A stretch of DNA of 14,247 nt, taken from positions 1 to 14,247 of the forward strand of contig JAITOJ010000057.1 in NCBI GenBank assembly GCA_031290005.1, given 5' to 3'. This document shows, piece after piece, positions 1 through 8,382 of the stretch. The position numbers were made by a program, and so were the translations under genes. The first letter of the stretch is position 1. Every line of letters begins with the position of its first letter. The stretch is from Treponema sp. GTDB taxonomy: Bacteria; Spirochaetota; Spirochaetia; Treponematales; Treponemataceae. Under the pieces are notes generated by a model. The model was not told the origin of the DNA, did no database searches, and saw only the letters and a program-made list of their open reading frames with translations.

Positions 1-1695
1 ACCACCATTCTGGCCGCCGCGCGGATTGCGGGAGCGGACATCCCCACCCTGTGCTACCAGCGGGGCCTCAACGACATCGGGGCCTGCCGGGTCTGTTCGG
101 TGGAAGTGCAGGGGCTGGAACGGCTGGTATCGGCCTGCAACACCCCGGCAGAGGAAGGCATCGCGGTGCTGACCAACAGCCCCCGGGTGCGGCAAAACCG
201 CCGGGTCAATGTGGGCCTGCTTTTGTCCCGCCACGACTGCCGATGCCCCGTCTGCGTGCGGAGCGGCAACTGCCGCCTGCAAACCCTGGCAAACGACCTG
301 GGGCTGCCGGGCTGTCCCTACAAAAGCGAGGTGTCTCCTGCCCGGTGGGACAAGACCTTCCCCTTACAGCGGGATGCGGGCAAGTGCGTCCAGTGCCTGC
401 GGTGCGTCCAGGTGTGCGATAAAATACAGAGTTTGGGGGTCTGGAGCCTGGCAAATTACGGCTCCCGGCAGGACATCGCCGTCTCTGGCAACCGGGAAAT
501 CGCCCAAGCGTCCTGTTCGCTTTGCGGCCAATGCATCACCCACTGCCCGACCGGGGCGCTTTCTGCCCGGGACGACACGGAGCCCGTGCTCGCCGCCCTG
601 GCAAACCCGGAGATTACTACCATAGTGCAGGCGGCCCCGGCGGTGCGGAGCGCCTGGGCGGAAACCCTGGGCCTTTCCCGTCAGGAAGCCACCCCCGGCA
701 AAATGGCCGCGGCGCTCCGCCGACTGGGCTTTGATTACGTGTTCGACACGGACTTTGCCGCTGACTTGACCATTATGGAAGAGGGCGCGGAGTTCCTGGA
801 GCGGGTGGTACAGGCCGCGGAAAAACCCAAATATCCACTTTTTACATCCTGCTGTCCCGGCTGGGTGCGGTTTGTGAAAGATACGTACCCGGGCCTGGTT
901 CCGTATCTTTCCACCGCCAAGTCGCCCCAGCAGATGTTCGGGGCAACGGCAAAAACCTATTTTGCGGAACTGAAGAGCATAGACCCCAAAAAGCTCTTTG
1001 TGGCGTCAATCATGCCCTGCGTGGCCAAGAAGTCTGAAATCACCCTGCCGGACATGGACGCCTCCGGCGCGGGGCAGGACGTGGACGCGGCGCTCACCAC
1101 CCGGGAACTGGCCCGGATGCTCAGGGCGGATTCCATTGTTCCAGCGAATCTGGGGGACGAGGCTTTTGACTCGCCCCTGGGGGAAGCCACGGGCGCGGGG
1201 GTCATCTTTGGGATGTCCGGGGGCGTGATGGACGCGGCGCTCCGCACGGTCTATTACACGGTGATGGGCAAGAATCCCCCGGCGGACGCTTTTCAGAATG
1301 TCCGGCAAGGCATGAAGGGCATCACCGAGGCGGAATTCGCCCTGGGGGACGTCACGGTAAAGGTCGCCGTGGCCAGCGGGCTGGGAAACGCGGCGCGTCT
1401 TCTGGATGCGGTTGTGCGGGGCGAGGCTCGCTACGATTTTGTGGAAGTGATGGCCTGTCCCGGTGGGTGCGCGGGGGGCGGCGGCCAGCCAATCGCCCTG
1501 GACACGGAACTGGCGGAGGAGCGGAGCGGCATCCTTGCCGCTCTGGACAAGGGGGCAGCGCTGCGCTATTCCCACGAGAATCCAGAGGTAGCGCGGCTCT
1601 ATGCGGAGTATTTGGGGAAGCCTCTGTCCCCTAAGGCCCATCACCTGCTGCATACGGGGCACGGGATAGTATCAACGGTTAAATCCCAAATCTGA
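1..1695 (+). CDS. hydA: [FeFe]-hydrogenase catalytic subunit, 5'-partial
   Basis: Frame 1 is open from the first base of the window to the TGA at 1693-1695 (564 codons seen), so the start lies upstream. By comparison with the family only about 15-20 residues are missing. Domains in order: a plant-type [2Fe-2S] domain (visible Cys 18, 29, 32, 46); a His-Cys3 [4Fe-4S] motif (H-x3-C-x2-C-x5-C, near 232-262); two ferredoxin [4Fe-4S] motifs (CVQCLRCVQVC and CSLCGQCITHCP); then the H-cluster domain with L1 TSCCPGW (844), L2 MPCVAKK (1012) and L3 MACPGGC (1450). A small-subunit-like tail (PLSPKAHHLLHTGH) follows. All H-cluster cysteines are present, so it should be active. This architecture is typical of soluble HydA/HndD, the catalytic subunit of NAD(P)-linked, often electron-bifurcating hydrogenases. 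Its flavin partners (HydB/HydC) would have to lie upstream of the window. Its last 17 bases overlap the convergent gene. Family assignment is very sure; bifurcation is inference. Confidence 0.96.
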   Translation, partial: TTILAAARIAGADIPTLCYQRGLNDIGACRVCSVEVQGLERLVSACNTPAEEGIAVLTNSPRVRQNRRVNVGLLLSRHDCRCPVCVRSGNCRLQTLANDLGLPGCPYKSEVSPARWDKTFPLQRDAGKCVQCLRCVQVCDKIQSLGVWSLANYGSRQDIAVSGNREIAQASCSLCGQCITHCPTGALSARDDTEPVLAALANPEITTIVQAAPAVRSAWAETLGLSRQEATPGKMAAALRRLGFDYVFDTDFAADLTIMEEGAEFLERVVQAAEKPKYPLFTSCCPGWVRFVKDTYPGLVPYLSTAKSPQQMFGATAKTYFAELKSIDPKKLFVASIMPCVAKKSEITLPDMDASGAGQDVDAALTTRELARMLRADSIVPANLGDEAFDSPLGEATGAGVIFGMSGGVMDAALRTVYYTVMGKNPPADAFQNVRQGMKGITEAEFALGDVTVKVAVASGLGNAARLLDAVVRGEARYDFVEVMACPGGCAGGGGQPIALDTELAEERSGILAALDKGAALRYSHENPEVARLYAEYLGKPLSPKAHHLLHTGHGIVSTVKSQI

Positions 1696-2836
1696 CCCCC
1701 GCGCCCACAGCAATTCCGGCCATCTGGAAGCTTTTCTGAAAATTACCGGAAACAGAAGCGGCAAATATGTCAAATTCCAGGACGCGTAAATCAAGCGATA
1801 TTCCTATTCGCTGAGAATATACTTTGTCCCTGAACTGGGTTGCCAGAGAGAATCCCAGGATATTCCCCGCGTGTATATCGGTGATAAATTCATAGTATCC
1901 AGAAAACGGCTGCTCAAACAACAGACCCACTGAAAAAAAGAAACTAAGCCAGCGCGCGGGCCGCGAGATTCCCAGCAGTTCAAACTCCACAGGACGCCGG
2001 ATTAAAACAGAATTTAAGTTTTCGGACGATTCCCCCAGGGTACTTTCAAAATTGTTTTCCAGTCCCGAAACCGCCAGGTGTCCGGTATATTCCACTGAAT
2101 ACATCGAGGAGTATCTGAGATTTGCGCTGGCCAGGGGAATGTGCTTTATTTCCATACCCATATCCATTTTGGCCCCCAACGGAAACTCGACATACAATGA
2201 AAAATCCCATCCGGCGCAGCCGAAATCAATGTTTGAATTTGAATCGAACGGTGTGTATACCTGCATGTCTGCCTTGCCGTGAAGCGTTGTTCCGGTCTTT
2301 TCATCTCCAATCAATTCGATAACGGGGTCTGTGGAAGTGTCAGCATAGATAAGCGGCAGGAACAGGGAAGGTGTCAGCCGGATACCGGTGTCTTTTATAA
2401 AAGTCATGAAAGAAACAGACGTATCTGAATATACACGGGCATCCACCAGTATATTCGCTGAATTATTGCCGTCTGGCGTATCTCTATTGCCATTGGCGAG
2501 CAGTTCAAGCAATTCTTTAGAAAACTTGATATGTCCGCTGCCGGTTATAGATTCAGAAACTCCCAGCCGGAATTTTTTTTCAAAATTGACGTTAAAAAAC
2601 ACGCCTCCCTCTACAGTGCTGTCAAGAAAAAAATCCCAGGGCAAACTGGCGTATTTTTCGGTAAAATCAATTACCGGCGTTTTGGTAAAAATCTCATCGG
2701 CCACAAGAAATGTATTGGAAAAATTTGCTACGGCTTCACTCCCCGTCTCAAAGATACGGTGGGGAGGGTGTATTTCTGAAATAACCGGGATAATCAGCAC
2801 GATTCCGTACAGGATTAAGACTGCGGAGGTTTTCAT
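1679..2836 (-). CDS. Probable outer-membrane beta-barrel protein, unknown family
   Basis: I do not recognise the family. The protein begins with a signal peptide (MKTSAVLILYGIVLIIP, then a polar SEIHPP). The rest is rich in alternating hydrophobic/aromatic and polar residues, as in amphipathic beta-strands, and it ends in GAGVRFGI, a hydrophobic C-terminus typical of barrels. I chose the ATG at 2836 (385 aa) because GGTGA lies five bases before it. A GTG at 2845, overlapping the upstream stop as GTGA, would add three residues (MKI-). Either way it is translationally coupled to the TonB-dependent receptor gene upstream, so the two probably work together at the outer membrane, for instance as a receptor and a companion barrel. 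Its 3' end runs 17 bases into the 3' end of the hydrogenase gene on the other strand, and I see no terminator hairpin there. It is more AT-rich than hydA. Confidence 0.8.
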   Translation of the reverse strand: MKTSAVLILYGIVLIIPVISEIHPPHRIFETGSEAVANFSNTFLVADEIFTKTPVIDFTEKYASLPWDFFLDSTVEGGVFFNVNFEKKFRLGVSESITGSGHIKFSKELLELLANGNRDTPDGNNSANILVDARVYSDTSVSFMTFIKDTGIRLTPSLFLPLIYADTSTDPVIELIGDEKTGTTLHGKADMQVYTPFDSNSNIDFGCAGWDFSLYVEFPLGAKMDMGMEIKHIPLASANLRYSSMYSVEYTGHLAVSGLENNFESTLGESSENLNSVLIRRPVEFELLGISRPARWLSFFFSVGLLFEQPFSGYYEFITDIHAGNILGFSLATQFRDKVYSQRIGISLDLRVLEFDIFAASVSGNFQKSFQMAGIAVGAGVRFGI

Positions 2837-2841
2837 GATTT

Positions 2842-4872
2842 TCACCAGTTATAGATGACAGAGAGTTTTATTGTACGGTAATTACTCATGTAAAAGTTAC
2901 CGGATATGGTATTTCGGGTATCAGCCGTATCCAGCAAGTTGTCTCCGGCAAGACTGAAAGCCAATCTCTGGCCCACATGTATTTTGATAACCGCGTTGAG
3001 AAACACCAGGGTATCCGGTTCAAGAGTAAGAACATCGGCGTAAAATCCAAAGTCCACTATGGGATTTTTAACCCTCACGCCGCCGGTAATCAGGTGTGCC
3101 GGAGTCAGAGAGTATGCCGGAAGAATAGTATCGGGAAAATCAGCCTGCGTAAAAGTATACGCGGCGGAAAGAAAAAAAGGCGTTAAATTCACTTCCGCTG
3201 TACCCCGGTATATATTCCGAACGATTATAGCACTCGAGTTTTCAATTGTTCCCAGCAGGCTGGGATTGACAATTTCATTATTCGTGGTAGTATGCTGATA
3301 TTCAACCGCAAACTTGAACCATCCAAGCAAAAAGCCCGCTTCGCCGCCGAAAGAATAACCAGCTTCAGAACCTAACGCAGTGTTTGGCTGTATGTTATAT
3401 GAGACTACTCCATATAATTCATCCAGCGCCGGATTGTGCCAAACGGTTCCATACCGTGCCATTGCGTATAACCAACTAAAAGGCTGAAATATCCAATCAC
3501 CAGAATAGGTGATTGCCTGTTGGGAAACAGACACATCTTTGTCCTTTAATGAATAGTTCTGGACGTCAAACCGGCCTTCAACAGTCAAAACCGAAAATAA
3601 CAGTGGAATCGGTATCATGCCCGAAAGCCATCCGGCATGAGACTGGTAATCCGCCGTGAATGGAGATGAACCAGATATCGTCTCTCGTTTGGAGTCAGTA
3701 AAAAGTATCGTATCCAGCGTGTCGGTACGGAACTCATATCCACCGCCAAGCTCAAATGAGCCGAAGTTCACCTTGACCTGGGGAGAAATTTCCAGGTTAG
3801 TAAGAGCGATGTCGCTGTAAATTTCATCAGGCGGAGGATTCACCTGTTGCGTTGTCCAATCATATCTGTCGCTTTTATAGATGAACCGCGCCGGCAAGGC
3901 AGCCACAACCCTGGAAGATGTATATTGATACGCAAGATTAAAATTAAAGGCATCGGTTTTTATGTCTTCAAAATAAGATGGCTTTGATTGTTTTGTCTGT
4001 CTGTAGTAATTTCCGCCCAAAGAAATACGGTGAGATTCTCCGAAAAACAGGTTTTGTTCCGCAAAGACTATAGTACGGTCAGTTTCAAACCCTTCTTTGG
4101 GAGATTCCTTATTCATACTGGCTCCCAGGGAAAAACCTTTATACTGATAGGAAACCGCTCCAATCAAGTTGCTGCTCAACTCGTTTACTCCGAAAGCCTG
4201 AATGGCAGCTCTTCCCGCGCTGGCATCAGATTTTTCTTCATTATGGGTGATAATATTGATAACTCCACCGGCGGCCCCCGGTCCAAAACGGGCGGAACCG
4301 CTGGTCAATTGGTATTCCACCCGGTACACTTGAGCAATGGCAATGCTGTCAAGATCGAAGTATGCTGAATCCGCAGTATAACTGCGAGTTGCTATATTAA
4401 CAGGAGAATATGATGAAGCTGCCGGGTTAACCGATTGACCATCCACTAAAATCGCTATCCGAGAGCCCGATGCTTTTCCATATCCCGGAGAAATCAGCTC
4501 TCTGCCGCCTGAACCTTCCCGAAATGTAAATCCTGTGGTCAATCCTATGGCGCTGGAAAGGGAAAACGGGTCTGCCTCAAGCAATTCTTCTTGGGTAACA
4601 ATTTTAATCAGTGAAACCGGTTGCGGCTTTTCCTGAATTTCTTCTTTTTTTTCCTCCCAGACATCTTCCAGCATAACTGTCGGCCCGGTGATTTCAGGCG
4701 GCGCTTTTTCTTCAATAATAGGTATATGTCTCCGTTCTGAAAAATAGTATCGGTCTCCTCTGGTCATAAACGCATCGGGAGGATACTGTGTCGGCTCATT
4801 GCCGCCAGGCTGAGTTTGTGCAAAGAGAGTTATGACTGTAAAAAAACAGAAACAATATGCGACTGGTTTCAC
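2842..4872 (-). CDS. TonB-dependent outer-membrane receptor
   Basis: An outer-membrane gated channel for TonB-driven uptake; the substrate cannot be told from sequence. Seen: a signal peptide (VKPVAYCFCFFTVITLFAQ), a proline- and glutamate-rich linker, then a plug domain with IKIVTQEELL, an RIAILVDGQSV segment, and the conserved plug end FGPGAAGGVINIITH. A long barrel with alternating strands follows, ending in the aromatic YNW. At about 676 aa it has the usual length. The frame stays open upstream to a TTG at 4977 (711 aa), but that start would overlap the divergent gene at 4958 and put 35 extra residues before the signal peptide. I therefore chose the GTG at 4872, although it has no clear Shine-Dalgarno. 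It overlaps the next gene by GTGA. No TonB/ExbBD genes are in the window. The family call is sure, the start less so. A colicin I/BtuB-like receptor is the closest general type. Confidence 0.87.
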   Translation of the reverse strand: MKPVAYCFCFFTVITLFAQTQPGGNEPTQYPPDAFMTRGDRYYFSERRHIPIIEEKAPPEITGPTVMLEDVWEEKKEEIQEKPQPVSLIKIVTQEELLEADPFSLSSAIGLTTGFTFREGSGGRELISPGYGKASGSRIAILVDGQSVNPAASSYSPVNIATRSYTADSAYFDLDSIAIAQVYRVEYQLTSGSARFGPGAAGGVINIITHNEEKSDASAGRAAIQAFGVNELSSNLIGAVSYQYKGFSLGASMNKESPKEGFETDRTIVFAEQNLFFGESHRISLGGNYYRQTKQSKPSYFEDIKTDAFNFNLAYQYTSSRVVAALPARFIYKSDRYDWTTQQVNPPPDEIYSDIALTNLEISPQVKVNFGSFELGGGYEFRTDTLDTILFTDSKRETISGSSPFTADYQSHAGWLSGMIPIPLLFSVLTVEGRFDVQNYSLKDKDVSVSQQAITYSGDWIFQPFSWLYAMARYGTVWHNPALDELYGVVSYNIQPNTALGSEAGYSFGGEAGFLLGWFKFAVEYQHTTTNNEIVNPSLLGTIENSSAIIVRNIYRGTAEVNLTPFFLSAAYTFTQADFPDTILPAYSLTPAHLITGGVRVKNPIVDFGFYADVLTLEPDTLVFLNAVIKIHVGQRLAFSLAGDNLLDTADTRNTISGNFYMSNYRTIKLSVIYNW

Positions 4873-4913
4873 ATTTACAATATCGGTTAATTTACTATTT
4901 AGTTTATCGGGAA

Positions 4914-4942
4914 TTGAACGGCTTGATATTGTTTTTGATAAT
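4914..4942 (+). promoter_or_regulatory. Sigma70-like promoter for the lipoprotein gene
   Basis: TTGAAC (4914-4919), a 17-base spacer and GATAAT (4937-4942) form a good -35/-10 pair on the plus strand. It would start RNA near 4949, only about nine bases before the ATG at 4958. An alternative pair, TTGATA (4923-4928) and TATAAA (4947-4952) with 18 bases between, would start RNA on the ATG itself. Either way the leader is too short for a Shine-Dalgarno site, and none is present. The 85-base divergent gap is very AT-rich. I found no equally good promoter for the minus-strand receptor gene. Confidence 0.55.
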
Positions 4943-4957
4943 GTGTTATAAAATCTT

Positions 4958-5935
4958 ATGAAAAAAAACCTCCGCAATATGATGTTTTGCGGCTATTTTT
5001 GGCTTTCCCTCTGGATTGCCGGTTGTGCGACATATAAAGGTCAATACGATAATGCTGTGGCAATTGCTGAACAGTGCTTCCTGAGAATTCCCGCTTCCCT
5101 GACTCTGAAAGCTTTTGACGATACCCCCGTTTCTCTGGGCTGGCCGGCCTTCGGAAACTCCATACTGAGTATTCCGTCAGGCAAACACTCGCTGGTTTTT
5201 AATTACAAAGACAACAGACATTTTGATAATTATGAAAATACTCATAGCTTACTTTCTTCCACCGAAGAAATAATGATAGTCTGCGAATTTGTGCCAGGAC
5301 TGCACTATCAAGCGGCAGGCAGAAGAAGCGGGAATAAAATCACCATATCCGTTACCCATTTTATTCCAGGGAAAATGTATCCCAAATATGCCGGTAAAAT
5401 GGTGATAGCTCCGGATATTTCCGTTACCGTCAATCCTCTGGGGTCAACGGTGATTACCGAAATAGGAAGCGGGGCAACCGTCCAGTTCGGCATGGCGCTG
5501 GACTCGCATCTGCCGATCACTATTGGCTTGAACATGGGAGCAAATGTGGATGCTCTGAAGTTTGTGTTTATCACCTTCTTCGGCTTGCACGCATTTGATA
5601 ATCCCTATACAGGACTGGGATTGTTTGCGGGCGGCCTGGCCGAATTTTATATTCCTGCCACAAATTATACGTTCGGCATCGGCGCCGGGCTTACGTCTCA
5701 CAACCTGTTTGCCGATGCTGTTCCCTACATACGGCTCCTTTTGCCCGGTATTCCCACTGATATTCCGGGAAAATTCAATATTTATATCGATGGCTATCTG
5801 CTTGCCAGTTCTTTTTCCCTGTATGCTCAGCCGCCCGATTATCTTGTCATGGGCGACTTGAAATCCTGGGGGATGGGGGTGTTGTGGTCTCCCCAGCACT
5901 TTATAACCAGAGCAGACCGGGGACTGTCACATTGA
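4958..5935 (+). CDS. Lipoprotein with barrel-like C-terminal half, unknown family
   Basis: The N-terminus (MKKNLRNMMF..., then LWIAGC) is a lipoprotein signal with a lipobox, so Cys23 should be lipidated. Residues ~40-135 look like a small beta-domain, with an IPSGKHSLVFNYK segment of the PEGA-like kind and a following EFVPGLHYQAAG strand. Residues ~140-325 are glycine-rich with alternating hydrophobic strands (GLGLFAGGLAEFYIP, FGIGAGLTSHNLF), as in a small outer-membrane barrel. I cannot name the family. It diverges from the TonB receptor operon across 85 bases and shares its AT-rich composition, so a joint envelope role is plausible but inferred. No Shine-Dalgarno precedes the ATG; the predicted transcript is nearly leaderless. 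The next gene (oppF-like) begins 31 bases after its stop on the same strand with no obvious terminator between. Confidence 0.78.
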   Translation: MKKNLRNMMFCGYFWLSLWIAGCATYKGQYDNAVAIAEQCFLRIPASLTLKAFDDTPVSLGWPAFGNSILSIPSGKHSLVFNYKDNRHFDNYENTHSLLSSTEEIMIVCEFVPGLHYQAAGRRSGNKITISVTHFIPGKMYPKYAGKMVIAPDISVTVNPLGSTVITEIGSGATVQFGMALDSHLPITIGLNMGANVDALKFVFITFFGLHAFDNPYTGLGLFAGGLAEFYIPATNYTFGIGAGLTSHNLFADAVPYIRLLLPGIPTDIPGKFNIYIDGYLLASSFSLYAQPPDYLVMGDLKSWGMGVLWSPQHFITRADRGLSH

Positions 5936-5966
5936 CACCCGCGCCTTTTCCTGATACCGTACCACT

Positions 5967-6929
5967 ATGCAGTCTGCCCCCATCCTTGAAGTTCGCAATC
6001 TTGAAAAACGCTTTAATATGGAAGCGGGATTTTTTGCCCGTTTCGGTCAATTCGTATATGCGGTAAACGGCGTTTCCTTTGACCTGTTCCGGGGCGAGAC
6101 CTATGGTCTGGTGGGGGAATCGGGATGCGGCAAAACCACCACCGCCCGGCTTTTACTGGGTATGTATGGCGCGACCGCAGGCTCAATTGTATACCAGCCG
6201 CTGGACGGCTCTGGCCTGGATGTGTGCGCCATGTCCAAACAAGAACTCAAAGCTTACCGGGAAAAGGTCAAATACATTTTTCAAGACCCCGCAAAATCCT
6301 TGAATCCCCGCCATCGGGTGCGGGACATCCTGCTTTCCGGCCCCCGGTGGTCGCGTTCCTGGGCAGGAAAAAAAGCCGCGCTGGAAGAAGCGGCAGCCAT
6401 CCTGGAGGAAGCCGGGCTTGCTCCTTCCGACCTTGACCGCCGTCCCCAGGACTTTTCCGGGGGCCAGAGACAGCGCATTTCCATTGCCCGCGCGCTTCTG
6501 ATGAAGCCGGAAATTCTGGTCTGCGATGAGGTGGTCTCTGCCCTGGACGTGTCGATTCAGGGACAGATACTGAATTTGCTTTTGGATTTGCGGGAAAAAC
6601 GGGGGCTTTCAGCGATTTTTATCACTCACGATCTCAAAATCGCCTGTTATTTTTGCGACCGCATCGGCGTTATGTACTGGGGCGAACTCGTGGAAGAAGC
6701 TCTGGCCGCCGATTTTTTCCAAACCGCATCGCACCCATACTCGCGCCTCTTGTTTGACAGTGTTTCCGCCGATCAGACTACCCGCGCCGGAGAAGTGCAA
6801 ACCCCTTATACCGAACTGACCGGCTGTTCCTTCGCCCCGCGCTGCCCCTACGCGAATGACCGCTGCCGGATGGAACATCCGCCCCTGCGGCCAGGGGGAG
6901 CACAGCACCGAATCCGGTGTTTCCGGTGA
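5967..6929 (+). CDS. oppF: Oligopeptide/dipeptide ABC transporter ATP-binding protein, OppF/DppF type
   Basis: Cytoplasmic ATPase that powers import of peptides (some relatives carry nickel or sugars). All motifs are intact: Walker A GESGCGKT (residues 50-57), Q-loop FQDP (Q106), signature SGGQRQ (164-169), Walker B ILVCDE (183-188), D-loop SALD and H-loop His221. The C-terminus carries the family's cysteine-rich oligopeptide-transporter tail, CSFAPRCPYANDRC (Cys287, 293, 300). At 320 aa it has normal length. Oddities: the usual partners (OppA, OppB/C, OppD) are absent on both sides, and the ATG has no Shine-Dalgarno. It may be read from the lipoprotein transcript 31 bases upstream, or it may serve a permease encoded elsewhere. 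It converges on rnfB with 25 bases between the stops. The family is certain; the transported substrate is not known. Confidence 0.93.
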   Translation: MQSAPILEVRNLEKRFNMEAGFFARFGQFVYAVNGVSFDLFRGETYGLVGESGCGKTTTARLLLGMYGATAGSIVYQPLDGSGLDVCAMSKQELKAYREKVKYIFQDPAKSLNPRHRVRDILLSGPRWSRSWAGKKAALEEAAAILEEAGLAPSDLDRRPQDFSGGQRQRISIARALLMKPEILVCDEVVSALDVSIQGQILNLLLDLREKRGLSAIFITHDLKIACYFCDRIGVMYWGELVEEALAADFFQTASHPYSRLLFDSVSADQTTRAGEVQTPYTELTGCSFAPRCPYANDRCRMEHPPLRPGGAQHRIRCFR

Positions 6930-6954
6930 AACCCCAGCCCTCTCTATTTTTCTA

Positions 6955-7794
6955 TCATGCGGGCACTTCGATGCCCCGCCGTTTGGCGGTCATAATGTCC
7001 TGCTGTAATTTGAGCACATGGGTGGGGCACCCGACAACGCAATCCCCGCAGGAAGTACATTTTTCGTAGTCCACCACCGGGACACCGTTGACGAGCGTAA
7101 TGGCCTTGACGTGGCAGCTTTTCTCGCACTTGCCGCACTTGATACACCCCGCCTTGCACTGCTTCAGCACCGACGCCTTGTTGGTGGAATGATTGGAGCA
7201 CAAGGCCACCGCGCCGAGCCGTTGGGTGGGCGCCGTGGAAAGCAGATGCTGGGGGCACACCGTGGCGCAAACCCCGCAGCCCGTACAGTTCCAGTAGTTG
7301 ATGTGGGGCAGACCGTCGTCCCCCAGGTAGAGGGCATTGAACGTGCATACCGACACACAATCTCCAAAGCCGATACAGCCGTAGGGACAGAGCTTGGTTC
7401 CGTTGGTGGACAACTTGGCCGCGGCGCAGCTTTTGAGGCCCACGTATTCGCCGTTTGCCAGAGCAAGGCCTTTGTTGCCCTGACAGGCGAACAGGCCGTC
7501 CCGCTGTTCCAGCAAGGCCGCAATTCCCAGGACATCCCCCACGGCGTTGGTCGTGGCCTCACCTCCGGCGGCGCAGGCATTCACCGGCGCTTTGCCATCC
7601 ACCACCGCCGCGGCAAACCCGTCGCAGCCGGGATACCCGCAGGCGCCGCAGTTCGCGCCGGGCAGCACGGCCCGCACTTTCGCGACCCGCTCGTCCACGG
7701 GCACATAGAATATCTTTTTGAAAAACCCCAGCAGAAAGCCCAGCACAAAGGCAGCCACAAAGGAAATAATCAAGGTATACAGAATTACGGTCAT
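6955..7794 (-). CDS. rnfB: Rnf complex subunit B, iron-sulfur electron-transfer protein
   Basis: RnfB takes electrons from reduced ferredoxin and feeds them into the membrane complex. Seen: one N-terminal membrane helix (residues ~3-25), then the Fe-S domain cysteines 49, 52, 57 and 74 (NCGACGYPGC), then four ferredoxin-like cysteine groups around residues 136-150, 170-180, 217-227 and 246-256. That gives at least five predicted [4Fe-4S] clusters. The 279-aa length with extra clusters matches the long RnfB of anaerobes better than the ~190-aa proteobacterial form. Other cysteines (104, 123, 199, 213) fall outside the clear motifs. An AGGAG site six bases before the ATG overlaps the rnfA stop; the gap to rnfA is nine bases. 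It is the last gene of the operon, and I see no terminator with a T-tract behind it. Confidence 0.96.
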   Translation of the reverse strand: MTVILYTLIISFVAAFVLGFLLGFFKKIFYVPVDERVAKVRAVLPGANCGACGYPGCDGFAAAVVDGKAPVNACAAGGEATTNAVGDVLGIAALLEQRDGLFACQGNKGLALANGEYVGLKSCAAAKLSTNGTKLCPYGCIGFGDCVSVCTFNALYLGDDGLPHINYWNCTGCGVCATVCPQHLLSTAPTQRLGAVALCSNHSTNKASVLKQCKAGCIKCGKCEKSCHVKAITLVNGVPVVDYEKCTSCGDCVVGCPTHVLKLQQDIMTAKRRGIEVPA

Positions 7795-7803
7795 GGGTCT
7801 CTC

Positions 7804-8382
7804 CTATTTGATAAGTCCGGCAAACCCGCCGAAAGCCAGGGAAATAAGCCCGGTGGCCACGAACAAAATCGGTGTGCCTTTCACAAAATCCGGTACCGGC
7901 GCAGTCCTGACGCGCTGCCTGACCCCCGCCATGAGCACCATAGCCAGCAGGAATCCCGCGGCAGTCCCGACGGCGTACACCAGAGATTCCACAAAGTCGT
8001 ACTGCTTGCTGATGGAATTGAGGGTCACTGCCAGAATGGCGCAGTTGGTGGTAATCAGAGCCAGATAGACCCCCATGGCGCTGTACAAGGCCGGGGCGGA
8101 CTTCTTGAGGTAGAACTCCACCAACTGGACAAGCCCCGCAATCACCAGAATGAAAAGCAAGGTTTCCAGGAAACCCAGACCGTTGGGTCCCAGCACAAAG
8201 GTATACAAAGGCCAGGTGACGGCGGTGGCAAGCACAATCACAAAGGCCACGGCAATCCCCATGCCCATCGCTTTGCCCGTATCGGTGGTCATGCCGATGA
8301 AGGGACAGAGGGCAATAAACTGGATGAGCACCACGTTGTCAATCAGCATGGCGGACAGAAAGATTTTGAGCAGATCGTTCAT
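7804..8382 (-). CDS. rnfA: Rnf complex membrane subunit A
   Basis: Integral membrane subunit of the ferredoxin:NAD+ oxidoreductase, 192 aa, about six transmembrane segments. It pairs with RnfE in an inverted-topology heterodimer. In this family conserved cysteines from both subunits hold an iron centre inside the membrane; here they are Cys26 (FIALCPFIG) and Cys114 (TTNCAILAV). The length is typical. The start overlaps the rnfE stop as ATGA, and a strong AAGGAGG lies six bases before the ATG, so translation is coupled. It could be confused with NqrE/NqrD of the Na+-NQR, but the RnfB and RnfC neighbours settle the question. Confidence 0.96.
   Translation of the reverse strand: MNDLLKIFLSAMLIDNVVLIQFIALCPFIGMTTDTGKAMGMGIAVAFVIVLATAVTWPLYTFVLGPNGLGFLETLLFILVIAGLVQLVEFYLKKSAPALYSAMGVYLALITTNCAILAVTLNSISKQYDFVESLVYAVGTAAGFLLAMVLMAGVRQRVRTAPVPDFVKGTPILFVATGLISLAFGGFAGLIK

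Noticed and set aside
1006..1662. A 218-codon open frame on the minus strand
   Set aside because: It is antisense to the hydrogenase H-cluster domain, with no ribosome site or recognisable motif.
6916..6951. An intrinsic terminator after the oppF-like gene
   Set aside because: GTTTC and GAAAC form only a 5-bp stem (longer with a bulge), and the T-run is about 12 bases away, too far for a normal terminator.
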